Source of the DNA: Phymatolithon calcareum
Taxonomy: Eukaryota > Rhodophyta > Florideophyceae > Hapalidiales
Direction of reading: 5' to 3'
Length of the DNA stretch: 64,000 nt
Assembly: GCA_977006965.1 (NCBI GenBank)
Contig: OZ345354.1
Location: 930,001 to 994,000, forward strand
This document shows positions 31,790-44,566 of the stretch, piece by piece. How positions within the stretch are numbered: the first letter of the stretch is position 1; every line of letters begins with the position of its first letter. Made by a program: the position numbers and the translations under genes. The notes beneath the pieces are model-generated. The model made no database searches. It was not told the origin of the DNA and was given only the letters and a program-made list of their open reading frames with translations.

Positions 31790-33180
31790 TTCTCAGGACA
31801 CCCAGGGAAGAGCCGAATCCTGTACTCCACACTCTGCTCCCAATGTATTCTCTCTGCAAATGTAATTCCCGCCAAACTTGACGTCCACATTTTCGCCGAA
31901 AACTTTGAGAAAATAACAGAGGCATAGAAAGTTCCACAAAATCTCAAGAACTTTCAGATCAAATTGAATGCCGACAGACAACCGTTTCGGCACTGCTGCC
32001 TTATTTGCATTCCTCGGCATGAATTGCGATTAATTCTGCTTACAAAAGGTGATACTGCAAGGAGAGCAACCGGAAGAACACGCTGTACCTGCTTCCACCA
32101 ATGGTCCAAAAAACCTTACACCGAATGAAGAATAAATATCGACCACTTTTTGATACTATACAATTTGTTACATACAACGTTCAAATGATTTTATCATAAA
32201 AAGCTATGATACCCCTCTGTGTTACTCCCTTCTAACCTTCCCCTGCTTATAGTGTTTCTTTCGAACAGTTTCAGCTTCTCTTCGAGGCGCAACCTGAGTT
32301 TTACTATATTTTTCGCCTGTTCCTTTGCCGATTTTAAAAAACCTTTTGGTCTCGCGGCGCAAACGTTTTTGCCACCTAGACGTTCGATTTTACCAAATTT
32401 GCCGTATTCCTGTGGTAGTCTACAACCATTTGAAACTTCTGACTGAGGCAAGAAGAAATTAAACGAGTCCTTTTCCAGATAATTGTCCATCTTTGTGGGC
32501 GATTCTTTTTCAAGATCAGAATTACGAAAAGTGCTCTACACTCCTTATTTCATCCCTTTTCTTTGATATTTTTGCATAACCTACGTTGTTGTCTTTCTAT
32601 AACAGTTTTCAAAAAATATGACGAACGGATCAGGATGTGGGCTTAAACTGCGCATTAAAGGAGTTGTCCCGATTTTCGAAGGAACCCTCTGGGGGTTGCG
32701 GGAAAATTCGAAAGTCCGAATTTTTTTGAAATCTGCACTTGCAGTATTGACCATAGGCGAATTAACCCCCTCGTACTGCTACAATTGAGGTTTATTGGGA
32801 AACAGTAAAATAATTCTTTTGCCAGTCTCACGCGCGTCAAAACACGTCATAGAGTATTTCCTGTCCTTCCCCATGTGTATGCGCTCGTACTGAACAAGTT
32901 TGGAGTGAGTTCGCGCAGGGTACGCGAAGCTACAATCAAAGCCGCGATTTTCGTGTCCAAATATGCCTATTCGTTCAGATGATGTAGACAGTTAGCAGTT
33001 GCGCGTTCGGATATTATATCAAGGTGGATGTCTTCTTAAGCACAGTATCTGGACCTGTTTTTTTCGTTTTCACAAAATCGGCTGAAAAAAAGAGATACGG
33101 GCAGTTCTACATAGAGCAAAACATTCGAATTTGGCCCCTAAACTGAGCTTTTCGGCCTGCGTGTCCTTTGCGCTTCATCT
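31790..33180. other. No recognisable gene
   Basis: AT-rich DNA with only short open frames. Confidence 0.45.
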
Positions 33181-33519
33181 GTGTACCTAGTGAGCTACGA
33201 TCTGACTATAAGTCATTGCGGCCTGGATGGGAAATGTGTTTCCATGATGAGAGGAGCTTTGCCAGACCACGAGAGAGCCATGTATGCTCTTAATTCCTTC
33301 AAAACAGAGCATTCACGATCGGTCGCCATGCAGATAGGAATGTATATTATGAAGGTAGTCGTAGATGGAAGAATGGGAGGATCAATTGAGGACTTTGTTT
33401 TGCTCTTGACACTTCTCAACCCAGAAAAACTAGAGTCGTATCATGGAGCAGAGGAATACGTATCGCAGAAGGTGGTCTGGAGAGAGCTCCATGAATTTGA
33501 CTGGAAGGTACAGTTCTGA
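33181..33519 (+). CDS. Small ORF of unknown function
   Basis: 112 codons (MYLVSYDLTISHCGLDGKCV...). Composition is protein-like, with alternating hydrophobic and charged residues, and no signal peptide or known motif. No paralogue in the window. It could be a fragment of an element. Weakly supported. Confidence 0.2.
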   Translation: MYLVSYDLTISHCGLDGKCVSMMRGALPDHERAMYALNSFKTEHSRSVAMQIGMYIMKVVVDGRMGGSIEDFVLLLTLLNPEKLESYHGAEEYVSQKVVWRELHEFDWKVQF

Positions 33520-33567
33520 TGTGTACCGCTGTCATTGGCGGTACATACTAGCTCGTCGCATGGGTTA

Positions 33568-34257
33568 TTATTGCCGTGTAGATGAAGAATCGCGAAACTG
33601 CTCAGCGATGATGCTTCCTTCCATAGGGCCGATATAGTTCGCGGGTGGTATCCTTTTGCCCGTCATTTCCTCCCCAATGATGACAAGTGCTGAGTGCAAT
33701 GTCAAAATCTCATCTCTGTGTTCCTCTGAGTCTGCAGTCTCTTCATCCTCCTCTCCCTGTTCGAGTACGATATCCTCCGATCCACTCTCGTCATCAGAGT
33801 CACTGGATTCTGGCAAAGGACTCCGAGTAACCAAAGCCATATTTGAATCTGGTTCATGTCCTTCTATTTGTTGGGTGCTGATACCTCGAGTCTGCTCATG
33901 GTCTCCACTGTCAGGTGTCTCTGGAGACGAAGGATTTCGAGTAACCAAAGTCACATTTGCATCTGGTAATGATGGTTGATGTCCTTCCATGGGCTGGTTA
34001 CTGATACCCCGAGTCTGCTCATGGTCTGCACTGTCTGGTGTGTCTGGAGACTATCTTTTTCGGCCACGCTTCTTCAACTCTCTGAAAGCGAATTGTTTAG
34101 TTCGTAACGAGCGAACATCTTCTTCTAAAGCTGTCCCGTCCGCAGAAAATTGTGTTTCTGCCCATCGTTTTAGACGTTCTTTCTTGCAGGAAAGACTTCC
34201 CGCTGTAGGGAGTCTCAAGGATCTCAAGCAATCCTCCAATGCTTTTCCAGGCCACAT
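33568..34257 (-). pseudogene. SAP-like domain plus Glu/Ser-rich repeats, one in-frame stop
   Basis: A single reading frame interrupted only by TAG at 34051-34053. The first part contains KALEDCLRSLRLPTAGS followed by CKKERLKRW, which fits the SAP helix-turn-helix (DNA/chromatin binding). The second part has two copies of an approximately 38-residue acidic repeat (DHEQTRGIS...EGHQ/EGHE...LVTRNPSS/LVTRSPLP), then a Glu-rich run. Could be a degraded gene or the gag-like part of an element. No homologue in the window. Confidence 0.35.
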
Positions 34258-36036
34258 CCGGTCTTTCCGTTTAGAGCCTGCTGGATCCGAAAATGATATT
34301 GATCAAGATATAGAGATGGAAGCCGTTCCTACCTGCACAACGAAGGAGCGGGGGCTCTTCAGAGCCATCCATCTTTGTGCTTCCCTTGTAGCGGACGTCC
34401 AATACGAGAACTTGATGATTTCAAAATGTATGCGCTCTCTGCAATTGTGATAGTAAAGCTTCTGAACTGCTTCCTTCCTATGTACGTCACTCTATACAGT
34501 AGAGATCCAACAAAACTTACTCATGCTCTGAAAACCTGTACATATAACATTCCTAAGACCCTAATAGTACGACGAACGTAGATTAAAATGGTGCTGGGGC
34601 TCAGTAACAGCGATCAATAACCCGAAAGGTGGATTTTAAGACCCGAAATGGACTATCATTGAATTATTTTAACAATAAAATCTGCAAAAAGTATCCACAA
34701 AATAAGAATGACCCAAGCAGGACAGATTTGTCCAGAAATGGATGTGCAGTTCGAGAGGGTTAATCAGAAAACCTCACGATGCACATTTGATAAAAGTTGT
34801 AAAAACATTTCGTTGATAGCGATCTAATGCTTTTGATTCGGCAGGTTTCTGAAAGGTGATGCTTATCATACTCGACACATTTGTCAAATATAATGGGTGA
34901 TCATCATCCACCTTACTGCAGATCACATCATGTGATCCGCAATGCGGTGGGCCTGACCATTCAAAGGTTTTGAGGTGACAGCCAGCTTAAAATTCGTTGT
35001 TTGGCTCAAAAACGTTTTGGTGCAGTTCCAATTGCAACTACTGTGCAGTGCCGTATTGCACTACTGATGTAAGTTCTATTTGTTTCTCAAAATGTCTTCA
35101 TAGCCAGCTTCAACGAATTAGTTGCCTCGAATGTTCGAATGTTCGCTTTCTTTAAACTTCGCTTGCCGAATTCTCGCCAGTTCTATAACTTTATGCGCAA
35201 ATGGACACGAATTACGGTAGCAATGACCAAGGTATTCAAACTTTCGGTTCAATGAATAAGTTCGATCAATCGAACGGCAATAATTGGCTGGTCAAAGTTG
35301 CCGAACTTCGGCAATTCAGCGATTTTTCGAAATTTTACCTACCGAACTTTTGTAGAAAGCAGGAACATTTTCCAGATCGCTGTGATGTAGTATGTTCTAC
35401 AAGCTATGCGTGACAAAGATTCGCGGTAAACTGTTCGGCTGTCTCGCGAACTCACGAGTGGGAGCTCATTAAAAGTTTACAAATTAGAACTTCAGCAACG
35501 AAGCAGCCGAACGTTCGCCGAACGTTTGGCGAATTTTTGCTCTATTGAACGATTAAGTCTATTGAGTGTGTTAACAACCAAGCAATTGTGCAATGGAAAG
35601 TCGGAATGCACTGACGCATGCCTAAGTTTGAACATCACTGCATCTGACTGGAAATACGTATCATTTCTCTGTCCAAAAAGGGCACAGGGTTACAGTACAG
35701 TACAGCTTGCGTGCATTTCAATCCGTCCGAATTGAAGCAACTGACTAAACTGCTGCATCAAAAAATGTCTTTATTATACAACGCAATGAAGATGACTAAA
35801 AATTTGTGTTATCATTATGAAAAGAGCTAGCCCCAAACGCAAATACTGGCACACTTGCCATAAAAGATTTGTGCATCAATGGTACCAAATTATTCGATAT
35901 TTCGAATTTTCCCGCAACGCCCTGCAGAGAATTTCTAGAAAAAGTTTCCACGGCGCGAGGGCTTTTTTGTTTAGCCAATTATGTACTGCCATAACAGAAA
36001 GTGTCCAATGAGCTTCTCGGATTCGCAGGCTCTTCC
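34258..36036. other. No gene; CGAA/TTCG-rich stretch
   Basis: AT-rich. Between about 35120 and 35560 the words TTCGAA, CCGAAC and GTTCGG recur many times in both orientations, giving a patchy inverted-repeat look, but no defined arms could be drawn. Confidence 0.4.
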
Positions 36037-36896
36037 TTATCGGAGACAAGATGAGACTGGACAGCCTTGACGACATTGCGCTTTTCAACTACATCAAGGA
36101 TGGACAAAATGCAGAACACAGTGCGTTCCAAGACGCTCTGAAGAACACGCGGTTGGTTCGAGATAAGCTGCTGGGGGCAGGTATCGAGCTGTTAGGTGAG
36201 AACTCGTGCGGGAAGCATCTATTAAGCGTGCGGACAGTGGCAGGTCTAGACGCAGGACAGGGCCTCCTCTATTGCCCTGAGGTTGACGAGACATACAATG
36301 GAAAATTCGCAGAAGAGCCGCCTACGGCATATGGGGCTATCTGTATACATATCAGAGAGACCGGTGGCCCCGGCGGCTCAGTGACCCTGCGCGAGAATCA
36401 GCTTTACCTACTGTACGGCACTGGCGCATACCGGTCGTTACAATGTGACGCTTACGTTTTCAACGAGGGTTCTCTCGAAGGCACTGTCCTGGCTAACGCT
36501 GTTGTGGTAGAGCCCATAAGGGCATACTGCGTACTCCATTGCTTCAGCGAAAGTCGCGGAAGAAAGGCCTGGCGGACATTGAGCAAGCGAAATTTGTTGC
36601 TCTGCGAGAAATGTACTAGTGGGGAGAACATTGGACAGAAGGGCCTCTATTCTTGTTCTCTCCCTCCTGAGTACGGTGTGGGATCGAGGTGCTCCGTGCC
36701 TACCATGGAGGCCTACTCACGAAAAAAATTGCCTCGCCGGGAAGGTTACAAAAGTCAAGTCATATTTTGTGTGCGCGAAGGAACCGCCCTGCCGCAGATT
36801 TGCGAAAATACTCTTTGTCAAGGAGCTGAATGAGCGCAGAGTGACTCGAAGTACGGGACCCGTAGACGTGAGCAATTCAGACCTGTGCGCCATATC

Positions 36897-37165
36897 AGAT
36901 GTAATCACTGGGAGTGATAAGATAAAGAATGGGTTTATCTTGAAAAGGGGTGATCTCTCTCCGATGAGAAGATGAGATGAGATGCTCCAGTCTAAGGTGC
37001 GATTTAGGATCGCCGCTTAAATAGAGCAGGGGCGAGAAATGCACACCCTGTACAAAGAGGGGGAGCACTAACAGACACTACTCTAACAATCCCAATTGGT
37101 TGGTATGTTCTCCCTGAGAGTGTGAGTGTCGCTAATTACACTCGTGCAGCATTGCGTGTCTACAC
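36897..37165. mobile_element. Candidate solo LTR, about 265 bp
   Basis: Extra DNA relative to the intact copy A, between ATATC and TGAGATGA. It contains a segment starting TGTAATCACTGG (36900) and ending GTGTCTACA (37164), so it has the TG...CA ends and TGTA/TACA inverted tips of an LTR, with a TTAAATAG box inside. A clean 5-bp duplication is not visible (flanks partly match: CAGA and CTGAGA). Confidence 0.55.
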
Positions 37166-37336
37166 TGAGATGATTAAAACGGGAGTGGCGTTCGCGATTG
37201 CCAGCGATGTGGAATAGGGCTCCAAGTTCTGTGAGGATAAACTCAGTTACAGTCCTTTCGCGGTCGGAGGAGACAGGCCATATCGGCTGGTGAGATCTGA
37301 AGAGCTGCCATGTGAGCTACTAAGATTACTGTTTGG

Positions 37337-37913
37337 TGTCGCAAGAATAGTAAGTTTTTTGTCTTGGTTCGATATACACGTGGGCAACAAGGTTGTTAGC
37401 CTGGGTAGCAAAGCACCAGGCATCCATTGGTAGAAGAGACCTAGCTTACACTTACTGCGCGGGATCATCGTATGATAGCTTTATCTCGAGGCATACTTTA
37501 GCATAGTCGACGATGCCGACGCGAGGGAGAAAGAGGGACCATCAAGTTCAAACCATTTCCATCGTCAAGATAAAGTCCTTTTCATTCATCCCACCATCTC
37601 GGTGAAGAACCAACGTTCGCCACAAGCGGGAGGCGAGACCCCGTACCCTACGTCGCGAGTAGGGGGAGACACCAGCTAGCGATCCGACGATCGGTTGGCA
37701 TCTCCGCGAAACGTAATAGTGCTCCGACGAGCATTGCGTTTGGCACTTGCAGGTTACCGGCCGAGTTCTGTCCCTTTCCACGACCGGAGCGCGTTCCCGT
37801 TCCACTCCGTGCACCACAAGTGAATCGTATCGATATACGGTTCAGTCAAGTTCATCAACCCGCGAACGTCGTAATTAGCGGTCCGCGGCTTACCATCTTG
37901 AAGACCAGCGACA
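37337..37913. mobile_element. Solo LTR, 577 bp
   Basis: Inserted in copy B of the cysteine-rich gene. Ends TGTCGC...GCGACA (TG...CA with 6-bp inverted tips) and a perfect 5-bp target duplication TTTGG (37332-37336 and 37914-37918); copy A has the uninterrupted CTGTTTGGAATTACT. No internal retroviral-type genes, so it is most simply the product of LTR-LTR recombination. Confidence 0.88.
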
Positions 37914-38277
37914 TTTGGAATTACTGAAGATGGAAAAACTGTATGCATAAGGACGGGAGCGAGCCTCAAAATGTCAGTGACAGGCGAAACTGTGTACGTA
38001 GAACGAGGTGCGGGACATGTTGTGCCAGAGGAGTTAACTGCAGACATTTCGAGATTGAGAGTAATAGGATAAAAGAAAAGTATTGAAGTTGCGGGAGAGC
38101 ACCGTTATGAAGGAAAAGCAAATATCACTGACCACTTTTAGCAGGCTACGCAGGTGGTGCGATGTTATCAGTTTGACAATCTTGCTTCGAAATTTGAATC
38201 AACAATGTAAGCCAGATATCTTGCACCACTTGCTATCAGTCTGCTCGCAACTCATTGTCAATCATGCCGACAGGCCA

Positions 38278-40989
38278 CCAAACAACATCGTCGGCGTAAG
38301 GTCCGTCCGCTGGGTCGTGAGTTCAGCAGAGGTTTACGAGCTCGCAAAAGTCACTACACATTATACCAGGACTGCATTTTTTGCGCCATAGTACCCACCA
38401 CAGCTTCCGTCCTGCGAAAACTTCTGCACTTTTCGTCTCGGCTTGTTTTTTGTCGGCATGTAGCGCTCGTCGAGTGTTGCGCTCTCTATCGTTTGCGTGA
38501 GCTTGCGGCTGCCCGGATTGGTTGTGTATCTGGACATTTCTGTGATCGCTTTGGTCGCCTCTCGCTCGATCAGCTGGGAAAGCTCTCCTCATTGTTGAAT
38601 TCTGTGAGCTCATGTACAAGCACGGTTGAGGGACATGAATGTACCTTGTTTTCTCATTTAGTGAAATACCGCACCTCTCATATTGCTACCCAATGCTACA
38701 AGTTCCTCTCGATAAGTATACAACAATACAAGATCTTTCTGAGCATACATGCGTTTCAGACTGGAGTACATCATATACTTCTTCCCGTTCGTGGCCCATC
38801 AGAAGCCGTATGGCGTCTCCGAAATCTATTTCCTTTGGTACCCGAACTCTTCGATGTATCAATTTCGCAGCCAACTCCGGTGTACGCTTTCAAATTAGGG
38901 GGAAGTCGTGACATGCTAAGTGCAGAAACATAATCTCATTCGGTCCGCCGTGGACACATGCTATGGGGATAACACGGCTACAATTCTCCATAGCGACCCC
39001 GTTAGATTTTCTGGTCGACTTCGCGCCTCCGTCCCATCGTCCTGCTCAGCTTTTTCTAAATTGCAAGTGATATTCATGTTTCTCTTCTATGATGCCATAG
39101 AAGTTTACCTAGTGTATCGAGTAGCTTTCTACATAAAAACCTAAGACACTCTAGAAATTGATCCCTAAGTCCGAAATCTGTCTTGGATTGAGGGCCAAAA
39201 AGCTTCCTTAGATTTGTATTTTCTCTGAGTAGAACATTTTCGAATAGCTTGTCTGTTCCGGAAGCTGTCAGGATGGCTATGCCTTTCATAGACTTGTGAT
39301 CGGATTGTCGCTCTGCGTCGGAATAGTTGCTGGCGGGGCAGAGCACGGGAGCGTTGCTATGAGGGGTAGGGAAGTAGAGTGCTACGGGGCTTTCAATTTT
39401 TATTGAGCATCAGTAAGGAGGAAAAATGGATGTAAATGCTTTACCATGTGCAGGGTCATTTCCCAGCGTCACAATATAATTTCAAGCGTCTGTCGACAAC
39501 TTGAAAGCGCAAATATGCATAGATTGCCGTGGAAGGGTAATGCAGATGGAGCGGTGGAGAAGAGCCTGAGACGTTAGCGTTGGGAATCAACAGCAGGTAG
39601 TTAAGATTCAACAGCAGTGAGCGACCTTGCAGCATTCAGCCCGCATCGCTCATATTAGCCCCACTCGAGCGCTATCACAAGCTTCACGTTGTTACTATTC
39701 TGATAATGCTGCAGGCGGATCGGCGATATGTCATGATTTATTTAAAAGCTCCCATCCCTTCAGCAAGGAGTAACAGGACTCGCTTTTTTCGAACACATTT
39801 CTAATGTAGCGTAGTCTGGTCACTCATGACTTCCTTAATTCGAATTTCACAAGTGCACGTCAAGAGAAAATTCTCGCCATTGGCAACTGATTTGAAGGTA
39901 AGGAATTTTGCGGATCCGCCAAGGACTTAGCGAAGAGGCTTAAAAAAGAGTTCGTCCGAGTCTCTGCAGGAACCATTTGCAACCCTAGGATGTTCATATG
40001 TCCTTGACGCTACGTGCGACCTGACTTTCTCGGGTTGTAGATTGACGCATCCTTTTTTTAAATTGTTGTGGACTGGTTGTATTTACGTCCTGGTGCATCA
40101 GCAGCAGAGCCCCTGAATGGCAGGTGCTCTCATCGTATCTAGAACGGCACACTTCAACCTCACTCTACAATCATCTCAAATATAGCTCACGCTCCAGTCA
40201 GAGCTGCTGTGGACATGGACTCATGAGCGAAGCGCGGGTTTGAGGAGTCGGAAAAGCTGGAGAGAGAAGTTACTTTTAGCATCGATACACATGCTTGTCC
40301 GCTGAAAAAGCGAGTGCCCTCACTGCCCATGTTTGTTCCGCGACCTCTGTAGCTCACTGCGGTTGCTACGAACAGGCTTAGATTAGATGGAAAAGCCTTG
40401 AAATTCTCCCTGGCTCGTCTCTTTTTCATAGAGTGACAGAGGAAGGTGTTACACTATCGGAATACAGCAGCGCTTGCTGTTCGCCAAAATAGAAGAAGTA
40501 TACGACTCATGCCACGAACGTAGAAACGCCTAACTGCGAGCTGCCTGGGAGATGGCTTTGCAAACGATAGTGCGACTTTTTTGACTACGCCCGGGAGCAA
40601 GATACAGTTTATTGAAAACATAGAATCTATTGGTCGAGAAGCGCAAGCTACGACTCCGATGCAGTGCCTGTCATACGAGTCACCAAGTCACTCAATTACT
40701 GTCAGGTCAATCGCCTTCGAATGCTGCCCGGCATTGCTGCATCATGAGGATGACAATGGCCTACGGAAATCTAAAATCGTATTGCCATGCTAATCGATAA
40801 GATCTTAAAGATTGGATTCGCCTTTATCTCTCCGCCTTTATTCAAGTTGGTTGCTCGATGCGCTTCGTTTCAATCATTCTTTCTTCAATATGCTGCGATG
40901 CTTCGGACAAGCCAAGAAGTAATATAGTGCAGATTCCCCGCTTTTCAGCGGAGATTGGCAAGCTGTGTTTGTGACGTGGCTTCTTAGCT
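38278..40989. other. No recognisable gene
   Basis: Several short open frames on both strands (for example 38493-38933) without motifs. Confidence 0.4.
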
Positions 40990-41219
40990 GATCTAATTCT
41001 TGGCTCGTCATAAGAAAATAGCCCATGGCGTCACGGAGACAGTGGTGCACCTAGTTATGAGCTGTTCTGATCAAACTACATTTCGACGGCAATTCGTTGG
41101 AACAGTGCCTGGCAAAATGTTAGAAGAATTTTGCAAGGAGAGACTCGTGGAAATACTCCAATATTTGAACACTGATAACTTGCTCTAGGGTAAGTTCTGC
41201 AATAAAGAAAGAAAGAAAA
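40990..41219 (+). pseudogene. LINE-1 3' end fragment
   Basis: Encodes GVTETVVHLVMSCS, RRQFVGTVPGKMLEEFCKER and VEILQYLNTDNLL, matching the last 60 residues of the LINE at 11123-13342 (GVKETVEHMILHCS ... IIQYLNEENLL). It is followed by CTGCAATAAA (41198-41207) and GAAA repeats, the same 3' terminus. A heavily 5'-truncated insertion. Confidence 0.85.
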
Positions 41220-41663
41220 TAGCTCCAAACAGAAAAATTTCTTGAATATTGGTCTTTCAGAAGATCGAACATTTGAACAGTATCTTCCTCACAGCGGTGC
41301 AAGAGCGATACTTTCAGAAGAGTATAGTGGAAAAGCTTAACACCAGTAATAATCGCAAATGCGAAAGATTAAGTGAAAGACAAGATAGAGTAGAAAAAGA
41401 ACACTATCAGTCCTAGAAAATGCTCTCGCTGAGGTCATTCATGCTCTTGAATTTGAGTTAATCACTATACGAATCCAGGAAACCATTCCATAGTCGTTTG
41501 AACTACAGTATTACAGAACTGGGTGCACGTCGAAACCGGGTCCGTGAGCTTAGTACTTGGAAAAGACGTAGAAATGAATGTGAATTGCAGAATAAGCAGG
41601 AACCCAGGCAACTTTCTTCAGTGAAAAACGGATAATCGATGAGTGAAGGTCTCCCTCACATGA

Positions 41664-42058
41664 TCAATAGAAAGCATCCATGGCAGCACGAATGGCCATG
41701 TAAGAATCATTCGGATTCTCGCCGCGAACCGCTACTCGTAGAGCCTTGCCACCCTCGAGAACGATGATGAGATTGTTGCTTGTCCGATGCGTAGAAATTC
41801 GGACGCGTCTAACTCGGCGGATGGCGGCTTGAACACGGCCTGGTTTCACGCAACGAGAGCCTGACAGGAGTGAAGGGGAAACATAAGAGTCAAAGTCACG
41901 CCACACGCGGTCGATATCTTGTATCGGGATTCTTTTGTTCCTAGAAATGGAACGTAGTAGCAGTCCAGCACGAGCACGCTCGCCGTGACCTCGATAAACT
42001 GGTTTTGATATATTATCTCGTTGAACCCAAGCGTATCGCGGCGGGAGCTATCTGTCAT
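41664..42058 (-). pseudogene. PH-like small protein family, copy X1 (one frameshift)
   Basis: Member of a four-copy family (others at 43941, 48731 and 61390). From MTDSSRRDTLGFNE the protein reads QFIEVTASVLVLDCYYVPFL, loses one base (GAA-TCC for GAA-ATC), and continues in the next frame as IPIQDIDRVWRDFDSYV, SNNLIIVLEGGKALRVAVRG and ending DSYMAIRAAMDAFY. Alternating strands followed by one C-terminal helix suggest a PH-like fold, an inference only. Apart from the single deletion the sequence is well kept, so the damage is recent or is a sequencing error. Confidence 0.65.
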
Positions 42059-43940
42059 GATGAGATCAGTAGTGAGAGTCGAAGCGCGGTGCATTTCACT
42101 TGATAAATGCATGCGCGGTTCATTCGTATAGCACGAGTCAATTGTACAGCTGAGGATGAACGAAGCCAGAAGATGAAGTGCGGTGTCTAGTTATTTTATG
42201 AGCCAACAAATGAGGAAAGACATGGAGCGTTGTTAGGGTGGAATGCTGTGTCCAAAAATCTTGGGGTAGTATTCTACCAAGAGTTTTTGAAGACAGGTCG
42301 AAGGCAGGTCGGTTGCACTAATCGAGGAGCTCCGTTCGTTGATGTAGCATTGCGCAAGCGTGTTTTTGATCGGATGTTAGACAGAACACAAAAGACGTGC
42401 GCTTAAAGTAAGCATGCACATGTCTGGCGCATCGGACTCGTAGCTCGCACTTTTCGACCAATGAAGACCAAAACATGGTGTTCTCAAGCAGTCAACATGC
42501 GAAAAAATCCTGCTCGGCGATGGCATAGAATAAACGATACTGCTGCAGCCATGAGGAGCTGTGACCCGCAATTCCTGCAGACTCGTTCATGTGCTAGAAT
42601 CTGACTTTCCTGGCCCATGGTGCATAAAATATGGCGATAGCTCACGCGATGGCAGTGCTGCGCAAGAAGAAGGAGATCGGATGGCACAATTGCTGCTTTC
42701 GCTAGAATTGAGGTGACCAACCAAGCATCAAAATAAAAAAACTGGGGCATAAGATGTCTCTTTTTCGAAGGGATCGACCTGCCAACATTGATGGAGGTCA
42801 ATTCTCAATGTCCCAATAGTGTCCTTTGGTGAATGTATTTTCTCGTGTCGGTGCTATGTCTATGAGACCGTCTAGCAAACTTACGATGTAGTGCATTGGT
42901 GAGGTTACTCCTCCCCGTTTTGAAGACAAATAAACCACTTGTGCCACCATAGTTCCTGTGAGAAGAACCGCGCCAACAAGGCGAGCACAGAGACTCGACT
43001 TTATTACACTATACAGCTGTTGCCATGGAAAGACACTCGGGAAACGGGAGCACAATGACACCAGCACGGTCGCCGTATCATGCAGTTTACGAATGGTGCG
43101 GACTCCCCCCGTGACCAATATCGCCTCTATTTCGTTGGGCACTAGCTGCCTGCCATCCATTACATGTCCTCCGTGAATGTGCCCCCACCACACCTTTCGC
43201 CATATTCTCATACGTTTCGATTCTATCTGTCTGTCTCTCCCATGCGGCTATAACGGGGATACTGAATTTTGGGACGAAAAGGTCTTCAATAAGCAACCGC
43301 TTTGCAATGACAATAATGCTGTTAAAATTTAGATCCCAGCAACCTATTTTCATCGACAGGCAAACAAAGATTTTGTCGTGAAATTGCAGGCGGTACTACC
43401 TGGCAGATTAACACCCATTACAGAACTACCACGTGCCACAATTTCAAAGATACAGCGCGGCCGAATTTACTGCAAGCGGTACCCGAAAGCTATGATCAAG
43501 TCTTATTCACAATACTTTTTTAGTAGCGCGTTGCGGCTGAAGAAGAAGAAGTGGAGATTTTTATTATAGTGTTACCAACGCATCTGCAGACGCTTGGGGC
43601 ACGCGTTGCGGCTGAGAGGCATCTCCCTTGCAGTCGCATGAGTGTTTCTGAGGTCGCTAATAAATTCCAAATAAAAAAGCACTCTTCTAACAAAATTGGA
43701 TCGCTGGCAATTCGATTGTGTTTGTCAGTCGATCGTCAAGCTTTTCTCTTGCACAAATGGCGACAATGGTATCATGGACTTGAAAAGGTGCTATTCTGTA
43801 TACCGGTAGGCCCTAATGTAATGTGTGGTATCTCGAGTATATAACCTAAGTACGCCATGACAAACTCTGCTATGGCACAGATTGCATGAGGTGACTGTAC
43901 AGACATAGACCACACAGTGCGTACTAGCTCTCCCGTTGCT
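42059..43940. other. No recognisable gene
   Basis: A 137-codon minus frame at 42798-43211 includes one hydrophobic segment (LVGAVLLTGTMVAQVVYL) but matches nothing I know. Otherwise short frames. Confidence 0.35.
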
Positions 43941-44332
43941 TCAATAGAATACATTCATGGCGTCTCGAATGGCGAAGTAAGCCTCGTTCGGGTCTTCCCC
44001 TTGAATCGCTATTCGAAAGAACTTACCTCCTTTGAGAACGACCATCAGGTTGTTGCTTGTTTGACGTGTACATGGTCTGATGCGCAGTATACTCCGAAAA
44101 TGGCACCGACACGTCCAATGCTCGAGAATCGGGAACTAGACTTGCGAGAACAGGGAATGTGGGAGTCGAAGTCTCGCGACACGTGGTCGATGTCTTTGAT
44201 CGGGATCTCTTTCGCTCCAAGAAAAGGGAGATAATATCCGTCTACCATGAGAACTTTTGGTGTTACTTCTATAAATTTGTCGCGATAGAGAACCATGTCG
44301 AACGCAAACCTTTGGCGGGGACATTGGGTCAT
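43941..44332 (-). pseudogene. PH-like small protein family, copy X2 (frameshifted)
   Basis: Starts MTQCPRQRFAFD, then KFIEVTPKVLMVDGYYLPFL, GAKEIPIKDIDHVSRDFDSH; the invariant Trp of the other copies is Ser here. A frameshift in the variable middle section separates this from SNNLMVVLKGGKFFRIAIQG and NEAYFAIRDAMNVFY, ending at TGA (43941-43943). Head to head with a LINE-2-type fragment starting at 44567. Confidence 0.65.
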
Positions 44333-44566
44333 GATGTCTTCAGTGATGTGAGTTGGCTTGTTCTGCATGTTGAGAGGCCGTTGAGGAATGGTTTGCATGT
44401 GTGTTCGCGAGGACAAAAGAAAAAGGTAGGACATATTTGTATTGATTCGAGATAAAGAAAAGTGGAGAAGTGAGGTGGCTGATTTGAGAATCGTTAGCAC
44501 ACAGAGAGATGGCACCGTGGAAACCAATAATCTCTTTATGTGAAGGACACAAAGTAACTCAAAGCA

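Larger units (their letters stand above)
36037..38071 (+). pseudogene. Pseudogene copy B of the cysteine-rich gene
   Basis: Paralogue of 14782-16107 from about codon 33 onward; the first 32 codons and the upstream region are absent. Lesions: a 47-bp deletion just after the AYSRKK codons (near 36730) shifts the frame; an insertion of about 269 bp at 36897-37165; a GAA-TAG change (stop) in the stretch matching NDAEVGS (near 37212); and a 577-bp insertion at 37337-37913. The downstream homology continues to 38277. It keeps the frame open for 260 codons (36051-36833), so a truncated product is conceivable, but the gene is clearly dead in its original form. Confidence 0.85.

Noticed and set aside
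42798-43211. 137-codon minus ORF with hydrophobic segment, possibly part of the PH-like gene cluster
   Set aside because: No copy next to the other family members and no recognisable motif.
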